A stretch of DNA of 24,932 bases, taken from contig CAZRIE010000060.1 of assembly GCA_964600075.1 (NCBI GenBank), forward strand, positions 1 to 24,932. The letters run 5' to 3'. The position numbers and the translations under genes are program-made. The notes under the pieces are model-generated. The model was not told where the DNA came from. It made no database searches and saw nothing but the letters and a program-made list of their open reading frames with translations. Below are positions 1 to 7,203 of the stretch, in pieces (position 1 is the first letter of the stretch; each line of letters opens with the position of its first letter). This stretch comes from CAZRIE01 sp964600075 (GTDB taxonomy: Bacteria; Bacteroidota; Bacteroidia; Flavobacteriales; Flavobacteriaceae).

Positions 1-62
1 TTGATCTTCCATACTACTTTACGGCTCATAACTTAAAGTTACGATCCCTTGACTTCAAATAA
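1..62 (+). CDS. Possible 3' end of an upstream plus-strand gene (partial)
   Basis: The third forward frame is open from the window edge to a TAA at 60-62 and would encode 19 residues ending LRSLDFK. The stop lies about two bases before the left arm of the hairpin terminator at 61-101, which is where a plus-strand gene using that terminator should end. The fragment is too short to recognise. The only support is the open frame and its position against the terminator, so it could be non-coding. Confidence 0.3.
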   Translation, partial: DLPYYFTAHNLKLRSLDFK

Positions 63-101
63 AAAAAAGAAGCTACCTTTTTAGACAGCCTCTTTTTTTT
101 T
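61..101. terminator. Bidirectional hairpin terminator
   Basis: The arms AAAAGAAGCT (65-74) and AGCCTCTTTT (87-96) pair with one G:T wobble around a 12-base loop. A-runs on the left and T-runs on the right give a U-tract in both directions. It sits just after the mscS stop on the minus strand and would also end a plus-strand gene entering from the left edge. Confidence 0.75.
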
Positions 102-117
102 GTAAAGTATAACAATT

Positions 118-927
118 CTATTTGCTAATCTGCACTTCATGTGGATAAGGAATTTCAATACCTGCTTTATCCAAGGCTTCCTTGCTTCCTTCAATCGTAG
201 CAAAATAAACATCCCAATAGTCTTCTGGCTTACAGAAGGGTCTTACCGCCATATTAACGGAACTATCGGCCAATTCTTCAACATTTACGGATGGTGCGGG
301 GTCTTGTAAAACTTTAGGATTTGCTATCAACATTGCCAGCAACACTTCTTTAGTCTTTTTGATATCAGAGCCATAATCTACTCCCACGGTAGTATCTACA
401 CGCATTTTTCCCTCAGCGGTATAGTTGATAATGTTACCGTTGGCCATTGAACCATTCGGCACGATGGCCAGCTTGTTTTGAGGCGTAATCAGCTTTGTGG
501 TGAAAATCTCTATTTCCTTAACCGAACCTAATACACCCTGGGCTTCTATCAAATCTCCGATTTTATAAGGCTTGAAGATGATAATCAAAACACCACCCGC
601 AAAATTGGAGAGTGAGCCTTGCAAAGCTAAACCTATAGCCAAACCTGCTGCTGCAATAATCGCTGCAAAACTTGTAGTCTCTACCCCTAAAGTAGAAATA
701 ACCGTGATAATCAAGAAAATCGTCAAGGCCCATTTGACCAAACTCAACAAGAATTTTTGTAATGATTTATCGTACTCTTGACTGGTCATTCCTTTTCTAA
801 CGACCGCGACTATCCTCTTGATAACCCAAGAACCGATAACATAAATTACAAAAGCCCCCAAAACCTTTGGGCCGTATTCAACAATAAAATTAATTCCTTT
901 TTCCATCCATAATTCTGCGTTTTCCAT
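118..927 (-). CDS. mscS: Small-conductance mechanosensitive channel, MscS family
   Basis: A 269-residue inner-membrane channel of MscS size, which in this family releases solutes under hypo-osmotic membrane tension. Three hydrophobic segments are visible at about residues 20-40, 60-80 and 86-115. The third is the Gly/Ala-rich pore helix (AAAGLAIGLALQGSLSNFAG) followed by FKPYKIGD, the family signature that leads into the cytoplasmic beta domain. The C-terminus carries IPYPHEVQ, matching the family's IPFPQ-like end. The start is ATG with A/T-rich sequence upstream. It is separated from the DUF4252 gene upstream on the same strand by a strong terminator, so it is probably transcribed alone. Family assignment is firm. 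The exact MscS subtype is not decided. Confidence 0.93.
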   Translation of the reverse strand: MENAELWMEKGINFIVEYGPKVLGAFVIYVIGSWVIKRIVAVVRKGMTSQEYDKSLQKFLLSLVKWALTIFLIITVISTLGVETTSFAAIIAAAGLAIGLALQGSLSNFAGGVLIIIFKPYKIGDLIEAQGVLGSVKEIEIFTTKLITPQNKLAIVPNGSMANGNIINYTAEGKMRVDTTVGVDYGSDIKKTKEVLLAMLIANPKVLQDPAPSVNVEELADSSVNMAVRPFCKPEDYWDVYFATIEGSKEALDKAGIEIPYPHEVQISK

Positions 928-1030
928 AATAATTTTAAATTTTTAGGTTAGTACTTATTTTATAGTTAGCCGCTAATATAATGAGAAGGTCACACTTTTT
1001 ATTAACTTTTATTCTAAATTTTGGTCATTA

Positions 1031-1063
1031 AAAAACCCGTTCAGGAAAATGATTCCTGAACGG
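1031..1063 (-). terminator. Rho-independent terminator of the sigma/DUF4252 operon
   Basis: A perfect 11-bp inverted repeat (CCGTTCAGGAA at 1037-1047 and its complement at 1053-1063) surrounds a 5-base loop. On the minus strand it is followed by a T-run (1031-1035). It lies about 30 bases after the stop of the last DUF4252 gene and separates that operon from mscS. Confidence 0.85.
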
Positions 1064-1091
1064 ATTGTATACTTTTTAGATAACGCTATCT

Positions 1092-1625
1092 TTAAAAGAG
1101 CTCTGCTATCTTTTCTAGGCCCTCGCCCTTATAATTTGATTTTTCTAAAGCTTGCAAGAACTGAATCATTCTTGCAGGGTTCATGTCATCGCCAAGAACC
1201 CTTACCAAAAGAAAACCTTTATCATCGTTATCTCCATAAATAATCACCTCATCTATAGCGTCGTCATCTCCGAGGTACTTTATGGTCGCTTTTCCGTAGC
1301 TAGTATTCATCTTCATGAGTTCGGTAAACTTGTCGCTCTTTAAAATAGCCTGTACGTTTGACTTTTCCGTTTGGAAATCGGCGCTGTTCGCATCAGTCTT
1401 CTTAAATGCCAAAACATTGAGCTTACTAAGCGACTCTAGAGCAAGCTGTTGATCTTCGCTTAAATCGGCCTTGTTCATATTCAAAAGGCTTACCGGAAGG
1501 TCAATCGACAGAAAATTCGGGTTCTCAGAATTATCAACGTAGTATTCCTGTAAGCTAGGAGGCGAAGAGCAGGCATTGAGTGCCAATACAAACATTAGGC
1601 AAATACTGAATCTAATCGTTTTCAT
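1092..1625 (-). CDS. DUF4252-family lipoprotein
   Basis: 177 residues with a lipoprotein signal peptide: a basic start, a hydrophobic core and lipobox LNAC with Cys at residue 19. The mature part resembles the two DUF4252 proteins upstream, sharing the LSIDLPVSLL-type beginning and an FTELMK segment where they have LEELMRVKD. It is the most diverged of the three. The C-terminal half (KATIKYLGDD, DEVIIYGDND) follows the same order of predicted strands. The function of DUF4252 is not known to me. As the last gene of the sigma/anti-sigma operon, it is probably an envelope protein of that regulon. The intergenic gap to the gene before it is 89 bases, with no hairpin I can support. Confidence 0.8.
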   Translation of the reverse strand: MKTIRFSICLMFVLALNACSSPPSLQEYYVDNSENPNFLSIDLPVSLLNMNKADLSEDQQLALESLSKLNVLAFKKTDANSADFQTEKSNVQAILKSDKFTELMKMNTSYGKATIKYLGDDDAIDEVIIYGDNDDKGFLLVRVLGDDMNPARMIQFLQALEKSNYKGEGLEKIAELF

Positions 1626-1714
1626 AATTGTGTTTTTGTTTTCTTGTAAAAGTTGGCAGTTGCTGTTGGCAATAATTTATATACTGTATACTACCACTGC
1701 AAACTGCATACTCA

Positions 1715-2257
1715 TTATTTACCCGCTTTGTTCAATTCATTAGGAAGGTTCATTTTCTTTGTCAAAGCCCCTATTTTGTTTAAATCGATATCACCGGTCA
1801 TTGAGACCAATACACTTTCAAACTTCCTATTTTTGACACCAAACCCATTATGTTCAATATCCGATACGAATAGTAATATTTCACTTACATGGTCTTCATC
1901 CTTGCCTTGTCTTATATAGAACTTTACGTTGACATCTTTATCTTTGACCCGCATCAGTTCTTCCAATTTTGAGGATTTCAAATACTTTTTTACCGTTTTT
2001 GCCATATCTTTTGAGATGCCTACATCTTCGGTAACAAAGACCTTTATACCATCAAGACCTCGTGATATTTCAGCAAAATCTTGTGCTTCTTGGTCATCTT
2101 CATCGAAAGCTGCAATATTGCCAGCAAGTCGAATCAGGCTTTTATTGACGGTTACTGAGCCCACTTCGTCCATATCTTCATACTTATCAAAAATCGATTG
2201 TGAAATACCGAATAAAGGCAAAAGAGCTACTACTAAAAATACTTTTAATTTTCTCAT
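1715..2257 (-). CDS. DUF4252-family exported protein
   Basis: 180 residues starting with a cleavable signal peptide (MRKLKVFLVVALLPLFGIS, likely cut near SQS). There is no lipobox cysteine, so the product is probably periplasmic. The body carries the block FDKYEDMDEV near the start, LEELMRVKDKDVNVKFYIR in the middle, and TGDIDLNKIG with KMNLP near the C-terminus. These blocks are nearly identical in the neighbouring gene at 2337-2888, showing a tandem duplication. I recognise the family as DUF4252, common in Bacteroidota, with no established biochemical role known to me. It sits in an operon with an ECF sigma factor and a putative anti-sigma factor. Confidence 0.85.
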   Translation of the reverse strand: MRKLKVFLVVALLPLFGISQSIFDKYEDMDEVGSVTVNKSLIRLAGNIAAFDEDDQEAQDFAEISRGLDGIKVFVTEDVGISKDMAKTVKKYLKSSKLEELMRVKDKDVNVKFYIRQGKDEDHVSEILLFVSDIEHNGFGVKNRKFESVLVSMTGDIDLNKIGALTKKMNLPNELNKAGK

Positions 2258-2336
2258 GATTGCTGATTTTTAATGATTGATGAAATTGAATAAATTATTG
2301 ATTGTTGATTACAAATTATTGGTTACTTAATACTGC

Positions 2337-2888
2337 CTAGCGCCCCCTATTTTTGCCCGCTTCGTTCAATTCTTCCGGAAGATTCATTTTCCTGGTCAAC
2401 GAACCTATTTTGTTCAGGTCTATGTCTCCAGTAAGAGAAAGTAGCACTGTTTCGAATTTTCTACCGTTTACATCTACATCGATATTCTTCATTCCGGTAA
2501 CGAACATCAAAAGCTCGCTGACGTGATCATCGTCTTTACCACTACGTATGTAGAATTTGATATTGGTATCTTTGTCTTTTACCCGCATCAATTCTTCCAA
2601 TTTGGCCGATTTCAGGTATTTGTTGACCGATGCTTTCATATCTGCAGAAATCGATTCGTCTTCGGTGATAAAAACTTTTAGGTTATTGAGACTTTTGGCG
2701 ATATCCATAAAATCTTGTGCCTCGGGATCATCGACCTCGACATCAATTTTACTGAGCAGGTTGAACATACTTCTATTCACTACCACTGCGCTTACGTCAT
2801 CGAGGTCTTCGTATTTATCGAATAAGGACTGTGAGAACCCCATAGCCGGCAAAACTGCCGCCACTATTACAATTAGTATTTTTTTCAT
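2337..2888 (-). CDS. DUF4252-family exported protein (tandem paralogue)
   Basis: 183 residues with a signal peptide (MKKILIVIVAAVLPAMGFS) and the same FDKYEDLDDV, LEELMRVKDKD, IKFYIRSGKDDDHVSE and TGDIDLNKIG blocks as the gene at 1715-2257. It differs at the very C-terminus, which ends in a short basic tail (NRGR). It starts 15 bases after the putative anti-sigma gene stops, so co-transcription with the regulators is very likely. Membership in DUF4252 is supported by these blocks. The function is unknown, and export to the periplasm is inferred from the signal peptide. Confidence 0.87.
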   Translation of the reverse strand: MKKILIVIVAAVLPAMGFSQSLFDKYEDLDDVSAVVVNRSMFNLLSKIDVEVDDPEAQDFMDIAKSLNNLKVFITEDESISADMKASVNKYLKSAKLEELMRVKDKDTNIKFYIRSGKDDDHVSELLMFVTGMKNIDVDVNGRKFETVLLSLTGDIDLNKIGSLTRKMNLPEELNEAGKNRGR

Positions 2889-2903
2889 GTGTTGATTTTT
2901 AAA

Positions 2904-3353
2904 TTAATTTTTATTGTAAATTTTTTCTTTTGCTTCTACGAATTCGTTGAGATAGGCTACTTTCTCAGTACCACGCCCAAAATTTTCAGCTAACATATCT
3001 AATGCTTTTTTTGTTTCATTATAAGCGTATTCGGCCTGCTGTCTTTGCAATTGCTGCTCATCTTGATAACTCTTTCCGAAATAGATACCGACCATCAGCA
3101 TTGCTACCGCTGCAACGGACAGCCACCTATAAAAGTTCTTTCGAGAACCAATGTCTTTTTGGGCCAACGGTACTTGTTTAGTGAACCTTTCTTCTTTGGC
3201 GTTAGAAAAATAGTTGAATATAGAGGTATACCGCTCAAGGTGTGTTGCCACCTTTTCTTGTGAGAAATAGTCTCTTAAAGTTTCTTCTTCTTCAATTGTG
3301 GTCGTGGCCTCGAAATATTTTTCCAATAACTTTTCTATCCTATCCAATTCCAT
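2904..3353 (-). CDS. Single-pass membrane protein, probable anti-sigma factor
   Basis: 149 residues: a charged N-terminal domain (about 1-72), one membrane segment at about 75-93 (WLSVAAVAMLMVGIYFG), and a Gln/Glu-rich, probably helical C-terminal part. Its start codon overlaps the end of the ECF sigma gene by 14 bases, the usual arrangement for a sigma/anti-sigma pair with coupled translation. No zinc-binding HxxxCxxC anti-sigma motif and no FecR domain is visible, so the role rests on position and topology rather than on a recognised domain. If correct, the N-terminal domain would hold the sigma factor at the membrane and the periplasmic helix would sense an envelope signal. The DUF4252 genes follow directly. 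Confidence 0.72.
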   Translation of the reverse strand: MELDRIEKLLEKYFEATTTIEEEETLRDYFSQEKVATHLERYTSIFNYFSNAKEERFTKQVPLAQKDIGSRKNFYRWLSVAAVAMLMVGIYFGKSYQDEQQLQRQQAEYAYNETKKALDMLAENFGRGTEKVAYLNEFVEAKEKIYNKN

Positions 3354-3849
3354 AACTATGTTTTTGCATTAATTTTTCCCTTACCGTTTTTCTTGCCCTC
3401 GACAGTGCTACTCGTACGGCCGTAGGTTTCATTTCCAACATTTCCGAGATCTCGTCGTAATCGTATTCTTCAACGTCACGTAGTTGCAAGACCATTTTCT
3501 GTTGTTCGGGCAACTCTTCCATTATTTTCTGTACCCATGAGACACTATCATTGGCCTCTAACTTTTTCTGTAATGAACTACCGGTCTCATGATAGTTACT
3601 ATGCACCAGTGTCAAATTACCTGCCTGCTTTGATTTCAACCGGTCGAGACAGAAATTTTTGGTCATGGTCATGGCAAAAGCTTCCACATTATTGTACGTG
3701 CCCATAGTTGTGTTCTTTGACCAAAGTTTTAACAGTATTTCTTGCGTTGCATCTTCGGCCTCCTCCCTAGAGACCAACAAACGTTTGGCCAAGCGGTAGA
3801 GCTTATCTTGAAACGGTGTCACAATTTTTAAAAAATCAGACTGCTGCAT
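3340..3849 (-). CDS. ECF-type RNA polymerase sigma factor
   Basis: 169 residues with the two ECF domains. Region 2 is at about 8-75 and includes AEDATQEILLKLW, the core-binding DxTQE motif. Region 4 is at about 105-160, with LPEQQKMVLQLRDVEEYDYD and a helix-turn-helix ending LSRARKTVREKL. I place the start at the ATG at 3849. A longer in-frame TTG start at 3894 would put the first codons against the predicted promoter (3899-3925) and would add a non-conserved, Arg-rich extension. It is the first gene of the operon with the putative anti-sigma factor and three DUF4252 genes. It lacks the linked FecR/SusC pair of Bacteroidota nutrient-uptake sigma systems, so an envelope-stress type role is more likely (inference). 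Confidence 0.92.
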   Translation of the reverse strand: MQQSDFLKIVTPFQDKLYRLAKRLLVSREEAEDATQEILLKLWSKNTTMGTYNNVEAFAMTMTKNFCLDRLKSKQAGNLTLVHSNYHETGSSLQKKLEANDSVSWVQKIMEELPEQQKMVLQLRDVEEYDYDEISEMLEMKPTAVRVALSRARKTVREKLMQKHSYGIG

Positions 3850-3898
3850 TTTTTGATCGGGATGTTTTCGTACACGTTCTAATCGTCTACACAAGCAA

Positions 3899-3925
3899 GA
3901 CGAAGTACAACTAATTTTGTTACAA
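3899..3925 (-). promoter_or_regulatory. Candidate ECF autoregulatory promoter for the sigma operon
   Basis: On the minus strand, TTGTAACAAAA (3915-3925) is followed after 16 bases (counted from AAC) by CGTC (3899-3902). ECF sigma promoters typically have a -35 containing AAC and a -10 beginning CGT at this spacing. The implied transcript would start near 3892, about 40 bases before the ATG at 3849. A matching box faces the opposite way at 3994-4020. Inferred from pattern only. Confidence 0.45.
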
Positions 3926-3993
3926 TTAATTTTTTATTCCTTGTAATGTAAGTAATTTTGCAAACCGTTTACTAATTCATTACATATAGTACC

Positions 3994-4020
3994 TTGTAAC
4001 CAAAGTTGTAAAACCCCGAT
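3994..4020 (+). promoter_or_regulatory. Candidate ECF promoter for the S41 peptidase genes
   Basis: TTGTAACCAAA (3994-4004) matches the box in front of the sigma operon at 10 of 11 positions. It is followed after the same 16-base spacing by CGAT (4017-4020). The S41 gene starts 63 bases downstream. A further TGTAAC at 4056-4061 has no CG element at the right distance and looks incidental. Confidence 0.4.
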
Positions 4021-4083
4021 GAATCATCTGCTCACTTTGGAACGGTAATTGCTTCTGTAACAAGTATTCCTTTAAAAAAGACT

Positions 4084-5598
4084 ATGAAAAAGTATATACT
4101 GATGTTCCTTGCTATGGGACTTTTTTTTACGAACTGTTCTTCCGACGATAACATACTTCCTGATACGGGACCAGAACAGGAAGATCCAAAAACGGTAGCT
4201 GATTATCCGACACAGGATTTTATGTGGCTCGCCATGAACACCTATTATTTTTGGCAAGCCGACGTGCCCAGCTTAGCAGATAATATATTTACCGGCGAAA
4301 ACGATCCGGATTACATTACTTTTTTAGCTTCTGAAGCCAACCCAACAGATTTTTTCTATAGAAATCTTTGTAACGACCATGTTCGAGCCGTAGGCGAAAC
4401 AGCAGCAGTAGATAGATTTAGTAGTATTGCTGATAATTATAAAGACTTGGTGAATTCATTACAAGGTATCTCAAGCAGTAACGGCGTCGAATTTGACCTC
4501 TATGCAGCTGATAATGATTTTGATATTTACGGCATTGTCAACTACATATTACCTGATTCCGATGCTTCCGGAAAGGACATCAAAAGAGGCGATATTTTTA
4601 ACGGGGTCAATGGACAACTCCTAAACCGAGATACTTATATCGATTTACTTTTTGGTGATGAGGCGACCTATACCTTAAACTTAGCCGATATCGACAATGA
4701 TGACGTGATAGGTAATGGCAAGGAGGTATCATTGACAAAGGTGGAGAATTTTTCGGAAAATCCCATTCATATAAGTAAGGTACTAGAACAAAACGGAAAG
4801 AAGATAGGCTATCTGCTGTATAATAGGTTTGTGGCTGCGTTCGACGATGATCTGAACGATGCCTTTGGCCGGTTCAAAGCAGAGAACATCGAAGAGTTAA
4901 TATTAGACTTTCGATACAACCCCGGAGGCAGGGTTTCCTCTGCAATACAAATAGCAAGCTCGGTTTATGGTGCAGAGACCGACGAAGTATTCCTAACACC
5001 ACGTTTTAATAATAAATTGCAACAACAGGCCGGACAACCCGATAACTTCACCGATAAAACATTGGATAGTAAAATCCCGCTGAATGTACTTGGCCTAAAA
5101 AGAGTTTTTGTTATTACTTCGCCAAGTACTGCCTCGGCCAGTGAATTGGTCATAAACGGACTTGAACCATATGTTGATGTAGTTCAAATTGGCACCAAAA
5201 CGGTTGGAAAAAACGAATTCTCAAATACTTTTGTGGATGATCCTGAAAATGGGTATTTCTATAGCCCGAACAGGGAAAATGAAATCAACCCTAATAATCA
5301 ATGGGCTATACAGCCCCTACTCGGCAGAAATGAAAATGCGGATGGCTTTTCAGATTATACCGGTGGGCTAATTCCCGATTATGAATTACGGGAGGATATT
5401 GAAAACCCAGGTGTTCTAGGTGAGGAAGATGAACCGCTGCTCGCGCTAACACTATCGGTAATTTCAGGGGCTACGGCCAAAAGAAGTTTTCAACCTGTTT
5501 TTCCTGCAAATTATTTGACAAATTCCAAAATGTTCGAGCCTACCAGGGATAATATGTTTATGGATGGATTACTTAAACCATTTAATACATCGGAATAA
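4084..5598 (+). CDS. S41-family (C-terminal processing type) peptidase lipoprotein, copy 1
   Basis: 504 residues. The signal peptide ends in lipobox FTNC (Cys at residue 18), so this is a lipid-anchored envelope protein. After a Ser/Asp-rich linker come an N-terminal domain (DFMWLAMNTYYFWQADV), a PDZ-like domain at about 135-220 (IVNYILPDSDASG, IKRGDIFNGVNG), and the S41 catalytic core with DFRYNPGG (275-282) and TASASE (349-354). The nucleophile is expected at Ser351. Lys376 in TVGKNEF lies exactly 25 residues later, as in CtpA/Prc Ser/Lys dyads, so the enzyme looks active. Substrate is unknown. The downstream gene is a paralogue of the same architecture. The gene is divergent from the ECF sigma operon and may belong to its regulon. 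Confidence 0.88.
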   Translation: MKKYILMFLAMGLFFTNCSSDDNILPDTGPEQEDPKTVADYPTQDFMWLAMNTYYFWQADVPSLADNIFTGENDPDYITFLASEANPTDFFYRNLCNDHVRAVGETAAVDRFSSIADNYKDLVNSLQGISSSNGVEFDLYAADNDFDIYGIVNYILPDSDASGKDIKRGDIFNGVNGQLLNRDTYIDLLFGDEATYTLNLADIDNDDVIGNGKEVSLTKVENFSENPIHISKVLEQNGKKIGYLLYNRFVAAFDDDLNDAFGRFKAENIEELILDFRYNPGGRVSSAIQIASSVYGAETDEVFLTPRFNNKLQQQAGQPDNFTDKTLDSKIPLNVLGLKRVFVITSPSTASASELVINGLEPYVDVVQIGTKTVGKNEFSNTFVDDPENGYFYSPNRENEINPNNQWAIQPLLGRNENADGFSDYTGGLIPDYELREDIENPGVLGEEDEPLLALTLSVISGATAKRSFQPVFPANYLTNSKMFEPTRDNMFMDGLLKPFNTSE

Positions 5599-5626
5599 AA
5601 ATAAGATCGATTTTTTTACGTTGTAG

Positions 5627-5656
5627 GATAAGGAAGATATAATTTTCCTCCTTATC
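5627..5656 (+). terminator. Weak hairpin between the two S41 genes
   Basis: GATAAGGA (5627-5634) pairs with TCCTTATC (5649-5656) and is followed by ACTTTTG, a short U-run. It lies in the 83-base gap between the tandem peptidase genes. It may partially terminate or stabilise the upstream message. The U-run is too short to call a strong terminator. Confidence 0.35.
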
Positions 5657-5681
5657 ACTTTTGTATCCATTTTCAACCCCA

Positions 5682-7166
5682 ATGATGAAAAAATTAAGAA
5701 CGGGATTTTTCCTCTCCCTTTTACTGGTGCTATCCTGTAGCAAAGATGATGATATTAGCATTCCCAATACCGTTAATCCAGACCCATCTGCTGGAGTACA
5801 TGTTCAAGATTTTATGTGGAGGGCCATGAATTTCTGGTATTTCTGGCAGGCCGACGTGGAAAATCTTGCAGATACAAAATTCCCCAATACAGATCAAGGT
5901 TCCGTAGCGTACACCGCATTTCTAGCTTCGGAAAGCGATCCTGGAAAATTTTTCGATGACAAACTACTTTATACTGAAGATAGATTTAGCTTTTATTCAG
6001 ACGATTACGTAGAATTGACACAGTCTTTGTCCGGTATTTCAAAAAGTAATGGACTCATGTTCGGTTTGGTTCGTATACAGGGGGGTAACGAGCTTTTCGG
6101 TTACGTACAATACATTGTGCCTAATTCCGATGCATCAAAAAAAAATATTGAACGTGGCGATTTGTTCACAATGGTAAACGGCACTACCTTGACGGACGCC
6201 AATTACGTTTCACTGCTATTTGGAGAAAAAGACACCTACACCCTAAACATGGCTTCTATTGTCGAAGGTGAGATTGAACCGCATACTAACGAAGTCGTTT
6301 TGACCAAAGAGGTCGGCCTACAAGAAGACCCCATTTTTCTTGATGAAATTATCGAAACCGATGGAAAGAAAATAGGCTATTTGGTATATAATGGATTTAC
6401 CAACGAATATGATGAAGAGCTGAATGCCGTATTCGGGCGTTTCAAATCAGGTGGTGTAACAGACTTGGTCTTAGATTTACGTTATAATCCCGGAGGTTCC
6501 GTTAACACAGCGGTACTGCTTTCTAGTATGATATACGATACGAATACCAAAGACGTATTCTTAAAAGCCCGCTACAATACAAAATATCAGAAAATCTTAG
6601 AAGATAGAGATACCGATCTGAGGCGATTCTTTGCGGACAAGACCGGCAAGGGCGCAGCAATAAATTCATTGAAACTCAAAAAAGTATATGTCTTAACAAC
6701 TACCGGCAGTGCCTCGGCCAGCGAACTCCTTATTAATGGCCTTACACCGTATATTGACGTGGTTCAAATCGGGGAAACCACAAGGGGAAAGAACGAGTTT
6801 TCGGTGACTATGGTAGATGATAGGGATAATAATTACATATATAGCCCAGAGCGAGTCGGTAAAATAAGCACCACAAATCGATGGGCCATTCAACCTTTAT
6901 TGGGTCGAAATGAAAATGCCGATGGATTTTCCGATTATACAGCCGGGCTTGTACCTGATGTTGAGCTTCAAGAAGATTTGGCAAATCTAGGTGTTCTTGG
7001 AGACTTGAGCGAGCCATTGCTGGCTAGGGCATTGGGCCAAATTACCGGTATAGCTGCAAAAAGGGATTTCAGCGTAAAAATGCCTGCCACCACAATGACC
7101 AGTTCAAAAATGTATACTCCGATAAAAGACAATATGTACGTAACTGATATACCCGTAATATGGTAG
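5682..7166 (+). CDS. S41-family (C-terminal processing type) peptidase lipoprotein, copy 2
   Basis: 494 residues from the ATG at 5682; a second ATG follows directly at 5685. An upstream in-frame TTG would only add a poor leader. The signal peptide ends LVLSC (Cys19). The layout matches copy 1: DFMWRAMNFWYFWQADV, a PDZ-like region (YVQYIVPNSDAS, IERGDLFTMVNG), DLRYNPGG (265-272), and GSASASE with expected nucleophile Ser345 and general base Lys370, 25 residues apart. Long stretches such as IQPLLGRNENADGFSDYT are shared with copy 1, showing tandem duplication followed by divergence. Copy 2 has an extra charged stretch (about 305-325) before the catalytic Ser. It probably processes or degrades envelope proteins. 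Its end converges on the BtuF-like gene without a clear terminator. Confidence 0.88.
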   Translation: MMKKLRTGFFLSLLLVLSCSKDDDISIPNTVNPDPSAGVHVQDFMWRAMNFWYFWQADVENLADTKFPNTDQGSVAYTAFLASESDPGKFFDDKLLYTEDRFSFYSDDYVELTQSLSGISKSNGLMFGLVRIQGGNELFGYVQYIVPNSDASKKNIERGDLFTMVNGTTLTDANYVSLLFGEKDTYTLNMASIVEGEIEPHTNEVVLTKEVGLQEDPIFLDEIIETDGKKIGYLVYNGFTNEYDEELNAVFGRFKSGGVTDLVLDLRYNPGGSVNTAVLLSSMIYDTNTKDVFLKARYNTKYQKILEDRDTDLRRFFADKTGKGAAINSLKLKKVYVLTTTGSASASELLINGLTPYIDVVQIGETTRGKNEFSVTMVDDRDNNYIYSPERVGKISTTNRWAIQPLLGRNENADGFSDYTAGLVPDVELQEDLANLGVLGDLSEPLLARALGQITGIAAKRDFSVKMPATTMTSSKMYTPIKDNMYVTDIPVIW

Positions 7167-7203
7167 ACGGTAGGTACATATATAATTGTAGCTTTTCAAA
7201 ATC

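Noticed and set aside
2904..3849. Sigma/anti-sigma pair as a FecI/FecR-type regulator of nutrient uptake
   Set aside because: There is no FecR domain, no SusC/SusD or TonB receptor in the operon, and the only TonB receptor in the window is under a B12 riboswitch.
3850..3894. Longer N-terminus of the sigma factor from a TTG start at 3894
   Set aside because: The extra 15 residues are Arg/Lys-rich and outside the ECF domain. The start would lie against the predicted promoter. The ATG at 3849 gives a normal ECF protein.
4056..4061. Third TGTAAC box before the first S41 gene as another ECF promoter
   Set aside because: No CG-type -10 element stands 16 bases downstream, and the implied start would fall at or past the start codon.
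7167..7203. Terminator between the converging second S41 gene and the BtuF-like gene
   Set aside because: The 37 bases contain no inverted repeat that I can support.
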